Shown here in pieces: positions 17,168-25,860 of a DNA stretch of 37,801 nt (its first letter is position 1; each line of letters starts with the position of its first letter). The position numbers and the translations under genes were made by a program. A model generated the notes under the pieces. The model saw nothing but the letters and a program-made list of their open reading frames with translations, made no database searches and had not been told where the DNA came from. This DNA is from Deltaproteobacteria bacterium. GTDB lineage: Bacteria; Desulfobacterota; Desulfarculia; Adiutricales; Adiutricaceae. The stretch covers positions 1-37,801 of the forward strand of contig JAISFS010000164.1 in the NCBI GenBank assembly GCA_031263485.1. Direction: 5' to 3'.

Positions 17168-19213
17168 TCAGTATTCGTATCGTAATCCCATATAGAAGGC
17201 TCGTCCTTCTTCCGGATAAGTTCCTGTCCGGTAGAAACGGTTGCCAATATTGGTCATATCAACCTTAAGATAAAGCTGTCCTTTGTCTTCCCAATCGATC
17301 AGCCTTTTGGACAGATGGAAATCCACTAAAGTATCGCGTCCGTATTCAATCTGCGCGGTAGTATAGTGAGGAAGCTGCCTTCCCAAGTAAGTGACGTCCA
17401 CTCTGGCCATCAAGCCAAGGTTATCATCGTTGAACACCAGGCCGTAAGACATGTTCAGATCGGCCGTATATCCGGTCTTGGCCCTTTTTTCGGTATTGAA
17501 ATACCGAAACATCCTGGTCAAGCTTATGTATGGCTTCAATTCAAAATTCCAACCGAAAGTCTCGTCCATACGCCAGTCAACCCAGAATTCAAGTCCCCTG
17601 TACTCCGTTATGCCTTTGAGGTTCTGATACTGCCTTATCAGGATCGGCGTGGCTGAAATAACCTGCGATTCGATTTTATCCTTGTAATCAACGCTGAAGT
17701 AAGTAGCTCCTACCGTGAACCCTCCGTAATATATGTCAGTTCCCAATTCCCAGCCTTTGGATGATTCAGGCTGCAAATCACGTGCCTCCAAATAAATGGG
17801 GTCTCCGGGACTGTAGGTCATCTGCGAAATGGGCTCGGGCATCTTAAACGAGGTGGCGTAGTTAGCTCTTAATTTGAGCCAATCCGTCACAAGAAATGAA
17901 ACTCCGAAAGATGGTGTATAACGTTGACGATTTAATTGTGCCGGCAAAGTTTGGCCTGCTCGGACAGATCCTGCGGCATATATTTCCATCTTGTCGTACC
18001 TGATCCCGCCGTTCAGCCAAAGCCTATCGTCCAAAAATGACATCCTCGCCAACAAAAATCCGGCATAATCATAAGTATGGGCGGAAGGCGGGGGTGTGGT
18101 GGTTTTGGTATAATCCATCTTATAAAGATCGAAACCGCCGGTCAAATACAGGAAACCGTTATTCCAACTTCCATCGACGTTAATTCCGTGAAACTTGCCC
18201 ACATACTCATAGTAACCGGCTCTGGTCTGCCAATTGGTTGCCGTTTCGTAGACCGTCTGCCCGAAAAAATATCTTGCCTGCCAAGCCAAACCGCTTTCAG
18301 GAATAGCGCCTTCATAGCGGAAATCAAGCGAATAATTAGATCTTTTGGATAATCCTAAGGGAGTCGCTGAAGAACCCTGTCGAAAAGCGCCTGTTCTTGA
18401 ATAGTCGCCATAGGAAAAATTGGTAACAAACCCCAATCTGTGGTTTTCGTTGAAATTGTACCCTAAATTAGTCCCGCCAAGAATTCTATTGTGGATATCT
18501 GTGTGATGGTACTTCCCTAGCCCTCCACCTACATCGACGGATCCCCTGTTCATATGGCTGGAGCCGAAGCTGAAATCCAAGCGGTTTTTCAAGAGGCGTC
18601 CGGAAACGGAAGCCGCGGATCTATTATAGTCAAAACTGCCTATGCGGTGTTCCAACGCGAGTCGGGTTTTCTCTCCGCCTCGGCGGCTGATCATGTTGAT
18701 GACTCCGCCGGTCGCTTCGCTCCCGTATTGGACGGAAGCCGGACCGCGAATAATTTCTACCCTTTCCAGGTTTTCGACCGCTACGAAACCGGCGTCATTG
18801 TTTCCGATGCGTCGACCGTCCAATAGATACAGGACGTTTCCGCTTTCGTTGGGGTTGGTACTGGCCGCAAAACCTCTTATCAGAATCCTTCCTGACCCTG
18901 TCCCCGTACCGCCTGAAGTCGTCTGGAACCCGTAATTTTTCAGGAGTTCCGGCAAGGTAGATGCATTGGTTTGTACAATTTCTTCATTGGTTATTACAGT
19001 GACAGGAACACTGAGGGATTTTACTTGCTCTTCGAAATAACTGGCTGTGACGACCACTGACTCCAAGACGCTTTGGCGATCAGGACTTTCCTGAGCCAAT
19101 ATCCGTTCGGGAACACCCAAAATCCACGAAACGAGACAGACAATAAGGGCTACAGAAAAGATATGCGTTGAACCCCGACTGATGCGGTAGCTAAAAACTC
19201 TTGAGATGCCCAT
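17168..19213 (-). CDS. TonB-dependent outer-membrane receptor
   Basis: 681 residues. It has a signal peptide (hydrophobic core FSVALIVCLVSWILG, cleavage near LAQ-E), then a TonB-box-like ESVVVTAS. The plug domain follows (VTVITNEEI, VLYLLDGRRI, RVEIIRGPASVQYGSEATGG), then a beta-barrel ending in MGLRYEY with a terminal aromatic residue. It imports a chelate across the outer membrane using TonB energy. FKMPEP and ARDLQPESSKGWELG fall where haem receptors carry FRAP and NPDL boxes, but both are degenerate, so haem as substrate is only plausible. ATG 19213 is chosen because GGAGG lies five bases ahead. The longer frame from 19225 would bury that site. Codon use is less GC-rich than the chelatase downstream, so the pair may have different histories. 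Confidence 0.85.
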   Translation of the reverse strand: MGISRVFSYRISRGSTHIFSVALIVCLVSWILGVPERILAQESPDRQSVLESVVVTASYFEEQVKSLSVPVTVITNEEIVQTNASTLPELLKNYGFQTTSGGTGTGSGRILIRGFAASTNPNESGNVLYLLDGRRIGNNDAGFVAVENLERVEIIRGPASVQYGSEATGGVINMISRRGGEKTRLALEHRIGSFDYNRSAASVSGRLLKNRLDFSFGSSHMNRGSVDVGGGLGKYHHTDIHNRILGGTNLGYNFNENHRLGFVTNFSYGDYSRTGAFRQGSSATPLGLSKRSNYSLDFRYEGAIPESGLAWQARYFFGQTVYETATNWQTRAGYYEYVGKFHGINVDGSWNNGFLYLTGGFDLYKMDYTKTTTPPPSAHTYDYAGFLLARMSFLDDRLWLNGGIRYDKMEIYAAGSVRAGQTLPAQLNRQRYTPSFGVSFLVTDWLKLRANYATSFKMPEPISQMTYSPGDPIYLEARDLQPESSKGWELGTDIYYGGFTVGATYFSVDYKDKIESQVISATPILIRQYQNLKGITEYRGLEFWVDWRMDETFGWNFELKPYISLTRMFRYFNTEKRAKTGYTADLNMSYGLVFNDDNLGLMARVDVTYLGRQLPHYTTAQIEYGRDTLVDFHLSKRLIDWEDKGQLYLKVDMTNIGNRFYRTGTYPEEGRAFYMGLRYEY

Positions 19214-19240
19214 GAAAACCTCCATCGATAAAAATTAATC

Positions 19241-19315
19241 AGAGGGTATATTACCCCTCTCCAGGGAAAGGCGATCGCCAAACCGACAGGTTCGCTGTAG
19301 GGAGGTGTATCGGTT
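19241..19315. promoter_or_regulatory. Dyad symmetries in the receptor leader
   Basis: AGAGGG...CCCTCT arms at 19241-19260 lie about 28 bases before the receptor start, and AACCGA...TCGGTT arms bracket about 23 bases near 19281-19315. They could be operators or leader RNA hairpins. No cobalamin-riboswitch box is seen. Confidence 0.35.
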
Positions 19316-19445
19316 CAGGGAAAAGTTAACAATACGCCATGATCGCTATCGTACGGCTGTCAAGGCAACCGAATCGTCTGCCCATCTCACGGCAGTGGAA
19401 ACCGTATCTTCATGGCTTCAGCTCCCCCCATGGTAGAAAAGCACC

Positions 19446-19478
19446 AAAAAAACCCTGCCTCATCGAAACGAGACAGGG
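19446..19478 (-). terminator. Rho-independent terminator, minus strand
   Basis: Read on the minus strand, a 9-bp stem CCCTGTCTC / GAGGCAGGG (one U-G pair) with an 8-base loop is followed by seven T. It lies about 230 bases upstream of the receptor start on the same strand. It either ends an unrecognised transcript or acts as an attenuator for the receptor. Confidence 0.65.
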
Positions 19479-19479
19479 C

Positions 19480-20354
19480 ACAGACGAGTGTCAGAGCTAC
19501 GGGAGAGCTCCGGATTAGATCAAATAGCTTTCTACCCTCACAAAGAAATATAAGGAGCGCAATAATCATGCGAAATACTCTATGCCGAACCGCACGACGT
19601 ATCTTGCTCTCCGCCTCAGGTTTCAAAAAGGTACACACTGTATCCAGAGTTTCTGTCGCGAAATCAGATCGACCTGTCGAGGCTGGCCGGACTACTTGTA
19701 CGCCCCACTAGTGCGGGAACAGGATCGTAGCCTCACCCATGTCCAAGCTCATTCCACAGGCGTCAGGCACCAAAATCCCTGAAGTCTGGTTTCGGCAATA
19801 CTCGGTCTTCAGGAAATCGAAAGTTTCCTTGACAGGCTGTACGTGGATCAGGAATGTTCTTGAGAGCGAATATCTGGAGTGACGGGAACTGGAGTAATTT
19901 GGCGAGTAGCGTAATGGGGAGTGAGAAGAGGAAAAATCTGGAGTGCGCGGGATCAGGAGAAAGACGTGAAAATAACATAACGGCATTACAGAGACGGTTC
20001 TGCCCGGGACCACAACGGCCACCGGCTTTCCGCCTCAGAACGCAGGGTCGAATCATCCTCCGGCGAGCGACATCAGCCAAGCATCAGACATAAAAAACGC
20101 AATGTCGCGCACAGGCAGAAAATTCCGGCGTCTTCCTCGCCACGCCCGCCCCGAAACGGAAGGGCACGGCAAAATCAGACTTAGGCCACCGAAACTGGCA
20201 ACTAATTCGCCTGGTTCAAGTCCTTTTATTGAATTCTAAGATCCGGATTTCGGACGGTCAACGAAAACTGCATAATCATACGATTATTTCAGTTATAAAA
20301 TCAATCGTAAAAATAAAAATTTTTTGTGGTTTTATATTATAACCTCATAGGATA
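19480..20354. other. Gap with no firm gene
   Basis: Short open frames occur on both strands; one at 19568-19711 (+) has AAGGAG ten bases upstream but a composition that does not look like a protein. A dyad ATAATC-ATAC-GATTAT is at 20272-20287. A/T runs fill 20290-20340. Confidence 0.35.
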
Positions 20355-20757
20355 ATTGACCAATATCTCGAAATAACTAATGGAAAAATCAAACCAACTT
20401 TCTCCAGCCCTTCCAATCATTTGCTGGTTAGTTGCCTTGCTCTCTCTTCAGCCATCGATAAGACTTGCTCTAATGCACTCGAAGTTTTCTTCATGGATGT
20501 CAGCGCACGTGATGACGAAACTGTTCTTGCCGTTAAATCAAAAGCTATCCTGCATCATAGACACCATGGAGGAGTCTTCTAAAGAGCACCCTGGATATCC
20601 CATCATATATCCGGCTTCGAGAAAATTCTACCATGACTCAGGTCTCGGTGAGGGGAAGGCCATCACATTCGAGAACCCAGAACCGAAGTATGCGTCCGAG
20701 GTAATAGATGGTGTTTCTCGGGATCGGAAGAAAGTCAGACCTCTCAGTGATCCATGA
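20355..20757 (+). pseudogene. Frameshifted gene remnant, family not recognised
   Basis: A protein-like stretch without an ATG runs 20355-20582 (IDQYLEITNGKIKPTF, then VFFMDVSARDDETVLAV) and stops at TAA. Protein-like sequence appears to continue in another frame to 20757 (HPGYPIIYPASRKFYHD, then ASEVIDGVSRDRKK). This suggests one gene broken by a frameshift and lacking its start. I cannot name the family. The DNA is AT-rich and surrounded by decayed sequence. Confidence 0.3.
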
Positions 20758-21380
20758 AAGCTAACTTTTTTTCTCCTCCATATAGCAGATGGTTGTAGAG
20801 GTAATCCTTAAAATTTTTCAGAATTTCTCAAAGGAATACTTTAGGGTTTTCATATTTCATCGAAAGACCCACGAATTCGCCAGAGAGGCAGATAATCACT
20901 GAACAAAGTGCTATCTGCAACCTATTTCATAGTCATCATATCAAGGAATACATAATTTTACGTTTGAACATCGCTGCACAAATGTTTGCGAACAGCGGTT
21001 CGATATTTCCAAAGCACTTCAGTGCCACAAGTTCATCGTCATTAAACGCTAGGATAATTCATCATGACTTCAGGATCAATACCTGTCTGAATAGCAAATC
21101 ACACAACTTTATGTGAAATAATTTGGGGATGAAACTACTTCCGCACATAAATCCGAGCTTCTGGAAATCATTCTGAACGCCTTTATCAACATCGTCAAGA
21201 CCGAACATTTCTGTACGATTCTCACTGATAACAGAAGTTTTTCCTGTCCCGTTCAAGATGGTTCTACACGACGTTTTGCCTGACAGGTTCGAGACACTCT
21301 TCAATGGCGAAAGGCGATCGGTCGCCATTTCACGGACCTTTCGCGTATGTTTTCCTACACCTGGCGTCCCAAACTTGATT
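20758..21380. other. AT-rich gap with an ORF of doubtful reality
   Basis: A minus-strand frame of 163 codons covers 21062-21553. Only the part overlapping the dispersed repeat (21382-21519) has an echo elsewhere in the window. It may be a remnant of a mobile-element gene. Confidence 0.3.
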
Positions 21381-21381
21381 C

Positions 21382-21519
21382 CACTGTAAAAACCCTCCCC
21401 CTCGGCAGGGAAGCGGAACACTATGTGGCCATCGTAATGGTATCCTTGCGCTAAAGCCTTAAACCACTGCCCATCTACGCTCCCTTTACCCAGACACTCT
21501 GACCTCAAATGACTGCCAG
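21382..21519 (-). repeat. Dispersed repeat, copy 1
   Basis: 138 bases, alike at roughly 85% by hand count with 37664-37801 and in the same orientation, without indels. Read on the minus strand it encodes GSHLRSECLGKGSVDGQWF, then FRFPAEGEGFYSG, in an open frame. The other copy has stops in that frame. It looks like part of an older multi-copy, once-coding element. Confidence 0.7.
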
Positions 21520-22055
21520 GTGGTGAGGGAGGGGGTTTTTGCAGTTGAATCAAACTTCATTAAGGAACCAGGGCCTATGCCGAAGCCCGACTGCCCCTCC
21601 ACCCTCCAGCGCATCTGCCCCGCGCCCACTGCCCACCGACCCGGACCACCCTAGATCGTTGCCGGTGGTGGGGCAATGCGGCCTGCAATTCAGACATCAA
21701 CTCTCAACGCGCTCAACGACCACGTTAAGAGAGCTGAGAATCTTTTGTACCGGCTCCCCGGTAATGAACCGCGATTGCCCGATTACGCGAGACCTGTAGC
21801 GTGACGGGGACTCCCCTCACCGGGGCATTTCCAGCCATGCGGCCTTAGGCAATGACCCGGAGTCAGTAAATGAGGCGCGGTAAGCGGACGGTTCACGATG
21901 CGCCTGTGCCCTGCCCCATCGCCGGGCACGGGCTCCGTGAGCCTCCAGGAAACAATCAGTACACCACCTGGACGTTCAAGTCGCCGCAGGAGGGTGAGCC
22001 AGGGGCCGTGCGGTGGCGGCTCTTTGGCCCGGTCACCCGCGCACAGGTCGGCTCC
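21520..22055. other. Gap downstream of the SrfC-like gene
   Basis: Mixed composition. GC stems near 21800-21820 (GGGGACTCCCC) lack a T-run, so no terminator is called. No gene is recognised. Confidence 0.35.
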
Positions 22056-24848
22056 TCAGGCGGCGGACGGAGGCTTCAGGCGGGTCTTCTGGCCCTGGAC
22101 GAGCTTCAGGATGGCGCCCAGCCGCCCGTTCTCTGCCTGGTTGTAGTTCTTCTCCGCGAAGTCCACGTTGTCCATCATGACCTTGTACAGGGATAGCCTC
22201 CAGTCGTTGTGGTAGGGGGACTCGTAGGAGGGGGACAGATCCGGGAGCTCCGGGAAGCCGTCGTTCTGGTGGGTAGGCTCGAAGACCAGGAACACCTTCC
22301 CCTGGAAGGCCAACGTGCGCTCCTCCCGGGTGTTGTGGCGCGGGCTCAGGCCCAGGAAGCACACGTAGTCGGAGAGCATCGCGGAGGCGATGCGGGCGAC
22401 CTTCCAGCGGCGGCTGGCGGGGTTAACGTTCGCGTAGCCCATGGCCTCGCGGATCGCCGACTCGATCTTCTCCATCACGCCAAGGCGCCGGGCCCCGTGG
22501 TCCAGCTCGCTCACGAAGGACCGGAAGTCGTCCGCGGTGAAGCCGAAATAGCGGCGCTTGTCCTTGTCTGCGGTGAGCCTCTCCAGGGACTCCTTCCACT
22601 CCTTCTCCAGGAGCCTGCGGTACAGGGAGGCCGTATCGTCCTCGCGCCTGGCTGGAGAGATGACCCGGGGGGCGCCCCCGCCCTGCGCGGGGGTCGGCTG
22701 CTCGCTCGCGAACATCGCCATGATGTCGTCCTCGTCCACCTCGGCCTCGCCGAAGCCCTGGTCCAGATCCTCGGGCGCGACGTCCGCCTCCTCATCCTCG
22801 GCTTCGGCCGGTTCGGCCAAGGGCCGGGAGAAGATCTCGTGGCAGTCGTCGTCCGAGAGCGTGAGCTCGCGGAGGAGCATCCCGAAGCGGTGCCACGGGG
22901 CCTTCTCCGGGGAGCCCCGCTGGGCCGCCTGGGCATCCGCTGGGCTCCCGAGGCGGATGAGCGCCTGGGTTACCTTCACGTACGCCTTGCGCTTGGCGGT
23001 CTTCTCTTCCTCGCTGGTTCCGCCCTGGTAGAAGGTGCTTAAGGTGTTCAGGACCTGCTCGCCCTCGGCGAGGGTCAGATCCGTGAGCTGCCTAGTCTTC
23101 AGGTCCTGGCCCACCAGCGGGGTGAGCTTGGAGATGATGTAGCCGGTACCGCCGTCCGGGGCCTCCAGCGCACCGCCCCATGCCTCCTCGGGGTTGGCGA
23201 TGTAGCGGCGCACGTTGTCGGTCGCGAGGTAGGCGGCCTTGAGACTGGCTATCCACTCCTTCTGCTCTGGCCTTACGCCCTTGGAGATATAGGCGGCGTC
23301 CGCGTCTGCGGCCTCGCCGCCCTGTTTCTCGATAAGGAGGAACTGCTCGGTCTTCAATACGTTCAGGAGCCAGAAGCAGTTCTTGAAAGTCTGCGGCACG
23401 CCGCCCTCCTGGGACCAGTGGTCGGGCCAGCCGTCCTTGCGGAAGGTGTCGCCAATCGAGGCGTCGAAACGGTTGCGGAAGACATTGGAAAGATCCGTTA
23501 CGCCTGCGGTGCGAATGAGGTGGTTGTTGAAGAAGGTCAAAACCATGAACAGGCACACGGGCTTGCCGGTACGCTCCAACTGATTGCGGCCGTGGGTGTC
23601 GCCTATCCAGCCGTTTATCACCTCCGGGAGCCCGGGGCAGTCAACGTTGCCGTCCCGGATGCACAGGAGCATCGCGGTTATCTCCTTCTGGGCCGCGAAG
23701 CGCTCGAAGACGTAGGCCACCTTGCCGCGCAGGAAGCACTGGGCCAGGTTCTGGGGGTCCCTTATCGCCTCGGCGAAGTTCTTGTACTCCTTCCGGGCGC
23801 GGTAGCCGGGGAAGTCCAGGATGTCCGCCTTGATCATGAAGTCGCCGGGGCTCTCCACCACCTTCACGTGGAGCTCGGCTATAAGCGCCGACAGGACCGG
23901 GCGCTCCAGCGGCGTGCGCTTGCCGTCCTGGCTCGCGACCTCGATCGTGTCCCGGGTCTCCTCCAGGATCCCCTGGAGCATGCTCACGTGGAGAACGCTC
24001 TTGTCGCGCCCGTCGGTACCCGGGGGCGCCTCCCTGTCGAAGAGGGCCTTGAGCTCCGTGAACGCCGTAGCCGGGAAGTTCAGGCTCTGGAGGGCCTTGT
24101 GGAGCTTCCGGTAGACCTCGGTGAACTGAGGGATGCCGCCCCAGATCCAGGAGAGGAGTTCCGAGCGTTCCTTCACGTCCAGCTTCTGGGCCAGCTCCAC
24201 TGCCCGTGGCCAGAAGTAGGTCTTGAGCGACTTCCCGTAGGAGTATTTCGAGGAGATGCCGTCCACGTACTCGTTCAGGTCCTCCATATGGTCCAGGCTA
24301 GGCGCGTTCACAGGGCTCCCGGCGCTCTTCTCGAGCTTCTCCAGCGACCGCTTGAGCGCCTCCTCGTCCAGGTCCTCGCCGCCCTGGGCCTCGGCGAAGT
24401 ACGTATTGGCCAGGATCTTCGCGATGTCCATCTCGGAGAAGAGCTTCAGGCACACGGGGAGCTCTCGGTCCGGCGAGGGCGGCGGCGACTCCAGCGAGAA
24501 GCGGGTGACGAGCCCGGTCGTCTCCTTGCCGCCCTCGGGGTTGACCTGCTTCAGGAAGTCCAGATACTCCCCCTGGAAGTCCACCATGAGCTTGCCGGCC
24601 CGCGGGCCCATGGCCAAGGCGGAGATCATGGTGGACTTGCCCACCTGGCTGGGCCCGAAGACGGCTATGCCCATCTTCTTGCCTGCGGCGTTGGCGTAGC
24701 TGTCCAGAGACCGCGCGGACTTCCTGAGCCGCTTCTTGATGCCGTCCTGGTTGCCCATCTCGGTCTCGTTGTCGGTAAGCCACCTGGCGCCGTTGCGCGC
24801 CGCGTCCCTAAGCTCGAAGGCGCTTGCCTTCAGTTCCTCCGGCGACAT
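22056..24848 (-). CDS. srfC: SrfC-like dynamin-type GTPase
   Basis: 930 residues, matching the virulence-factor SrfC family (PF10139). The P-loop GPSQVGKST is at 65-73 after a helical N-terminus. The switch region KETTGLVTRF is near 105, and a DxxG motif DFPGYR is near 345, far along the chain as in large dynamin-like GTPases. No clean NKxD motif was found. No signal peptide or membrane segment is seen, so it should be cytoplasmic, perhaps membrane-associated. The start at 24848 comes one base after the stop of the coiled-coil gene, so the two are almost certainly co-translated; the longer frame to 24977 overlaps that gene and is rejected. In gammaproteobacteria srfA, srfB and srfC lie together. 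Here srfB is 2.3 kb upstream on the same strand. Confidence 0.85.
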   Translation of the reverse strand: MSPEELKASAFELRDAARNGARWLTDNETEMGNQDGIKKRLRKSARSLDSYANAAGKKMGIAVFGPSQVGKSTMISALAMGPRAGKLMVDFQGEYLDFLKQVNPEGGKETTGLVTRFSLESPPPSPDRELPVCLKLFSEMDIAKILANTYFAEAQGGEDLDEEALKRSLEKLEKSAGSPVNAPSLDHMEDLNEYVDGISSKYSYGKSLKTYFWPRAVELAQKLDVKERSELLSWIWGGIPQFTEVYRKLHKALQSLNFPATAFTELKALFDREAPPGTDGRDKSVLHVSMLQGILEETRDTIEVASQDGKRTPLERPVLSALIAELHVKVVESPGDFMIKADILDFPGYRARKEYKNFAEAIRDPQNLAQCFLRGKVAYVFERFAAQKEITAMLLCIRDGNVDCPGLPEVINGWIGDTHGRNQLERTGKPVCLFMVLTFFNNHLIRTAGVTDLSNVFRNRFDASIGDTFRKDGWPDHWSQEGGVPQTFKNCFWLLNVLKTEQFLLIEKQGGEAADADAAYISKGVRPEQKEWIASLKAAYLATDNVRRYIANPEEAWGGALEAPDGGTGYIISKLTPLVGQDLKTRQLTDLTLAEGEQVLNTLSTFYQGGTSEEEKTAKRKAYVKVTQALIRLGSPADAQAAQRGSPEKAPWHRFGMLLRELTLSDDDCHEIFSRPLAEPAEAEDEEADVAPEDLDQGFGEAEVDEDDIMAMFASEQPTPAQGGGAPRVISPARREDDTASLYRRLLEKEWKESLERLTADKDKRRYFGFTADDFRSFVSELDHGARRLGVMEKIESAIREAMGYANVNPASRRWKVARIASAMLSDYVCFLGLSPRHNTREERTLAFQGKVFLVFEPTHQNDGFPELPDLSPSYESPYHNDWRLSLYKVMMDNVDFAEKNYNQAENGRLGAILKLVQGQKTRLKPPSAA

Positions 24849-24849
24849 C

Positions 24850-25695
24850 CTACCTTTCCCCTTCCTCGGCCTCGCGGTTAAGGCGCTCCGCCTCGCGGGC
24901 CAGTCTGTCCGCCTCCTCGCGGAGGGCCTCCCCGTCCCAGGCGAGACGCTGCGCCTCCTCGCCCACCGAAGCCGCATTGCTGGCCAGATCCCCGGCTGCC
25001 TCCATGGTCCTCGAAGCCTCCTGAGTCAGGTGGCTGATGTCTTCCGTGAGTGCCGCCGCCCGTTCCTCGGCCTCGTCCCCCGAGCCCCACGCGATGCTCC
25101 CCGCCTGCCAGGCGAGCCTCTGGGACTGCTCTGTCAAGCCATCGGAGATCCTGACGAGCCCCTCCGCCGAGTCCAAGAAGCGCTTCGCCTGCTGCGAAAG
25201 GCTCCCGCGCTGGATAGCCAGGATCTCGTAGCGTCGGGTCAGGCTCTCCGCCTGGCGGGTCAGGCTCTCCGCCCTGCACGTCCGGCAGAGCGCCATCGAC
25301 CCCGCCGATTCGCGAGGGTCCCCGGCGGGACACTGGTCCGGCTCAGGGGCTAGAGCCTCGGACGGAACGAACGAGGATGCCGGATAATCGCCCTGAGCCT
25401 CCTCGACCGGATCCTGGACCTCGGAAGAGCCTAGGGCCTCGCGGGTGAGCCGTTCGGCCTTGGCCGTCAGGCGATCTGTCTTGACAGCCAGCTTATCGCA
25501 GCCGTTAGTCACGAACTGCTGGGTATGCTCGAACTTGCCCAGGTCGGCCAAAAGTTTCCTCTTGTGCAACTCCAGATTCCTGTTGCGCACGGGCGAAGGA
25601 GGGACCGCCACCAGCCGCGCAACGCTTTCGGAGAGCCGCAAGAGGCTCCTCGCACGCTGTTCCAGGACTTTCGCCAATTCCTTGAACCTGTCCAT
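24850..25695 (-). CDS. Coiled-coil protein in operon with srfC
   Basis: 281 residues, family not recognised. It is almost entirely helical and charged with heptad-like repeats: AESLTRQAESLTRR near 145, EDISHLTQEASRTMEAA near 215 and EALREEADRLAREAERLNREA at the C-terminus. A CRTC pair sits near 138. There is no membrane segment or signal. AAGG precedes the start, and the stop is one base from the srfC start. It is probably a partner or adaptor of the GTPase (inference from coupling). It takes the place where other Srf loci may carry a differently annotated gene. Confidence 0.75.
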   Translation of the reverse strand: MDRFKELAKVLEQRARSLLRLSESVARLVAVPPSPVRNRNLELHKRKLLADLGKFEHTQQFVTNGCDKLAVKTDRLTAKAERLTREALGSSEVQDPVEEAQGDYPASSFVPSEALAPEPDQCPAGDPRESAGSMALCRTCRAESLTRQAESLTRRYEILAIQRGSLSQQAKRFLDSAEGLVRISDGLTEQSQRLAWQAGSIAWGSGDEAEERAAALTEDISHLTQEASRTMEAAGDLASNAASVGEEAQRLAWDGEALREEADRLAREAERLNREAEEGER

Positions 25696-25765
25696 TCGCC
25701 CAACCTTACCTTAACGCTTCTGATCCGTACGATTTCGTCGGAACTCTTACCCTCTCTGTCCTGCA

Positions 25766-25794
25766 ATTATAAATATCATCATATAATCTGATTA
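25766..25794 (-). promoter_or_regulatory. Promoter candidate for the coiled-coil/srfC operon
   Basis: A perfect TATAAT on the minus strand (25766-25771) about 70 bases before the start codon, with a weak -35 TAATCA at 17-base spacing. It sits at the edge of AT-rich DNA, where such matches arise easily. Confidence 0.35.
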
Positions 25795-25860
25795 ATTTTA
25801 AGCATGATTAATATTGACAATGCTATATAACCATCAAATCAGTACTTTAAATTCTTATTA

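Noticed and set aside
19568..19711. 47-codon plus-strand gene with AAGGAG upstream
   Set aside because: The ribosome site is good, but the composition is Arg/Ser/Thr-rich with no domain and the DNA around it is decayed; too weak to call.
19213..19760. Cobalamin riboswitch ahead of the TonB receptor
   Set aside because: The conserved B12-box sequence was looked for on the minus strand and not found.
20208..20232. tRNA, from a GGTTCAAGTCC T-loop-like sequence
   Set aside because: The flanking bases do not pair as a T stem and no acceptor or anticodon arm is found.
23418..24881. 487-codon plus-strand frame opposite srfC
   Set aside because: It is a shadow of the SrfC-like gene, whose nucleotide motifs lie on the minus strand; similar long shadows lie opposite the SrfB-like, CobN-like and LEND genes.
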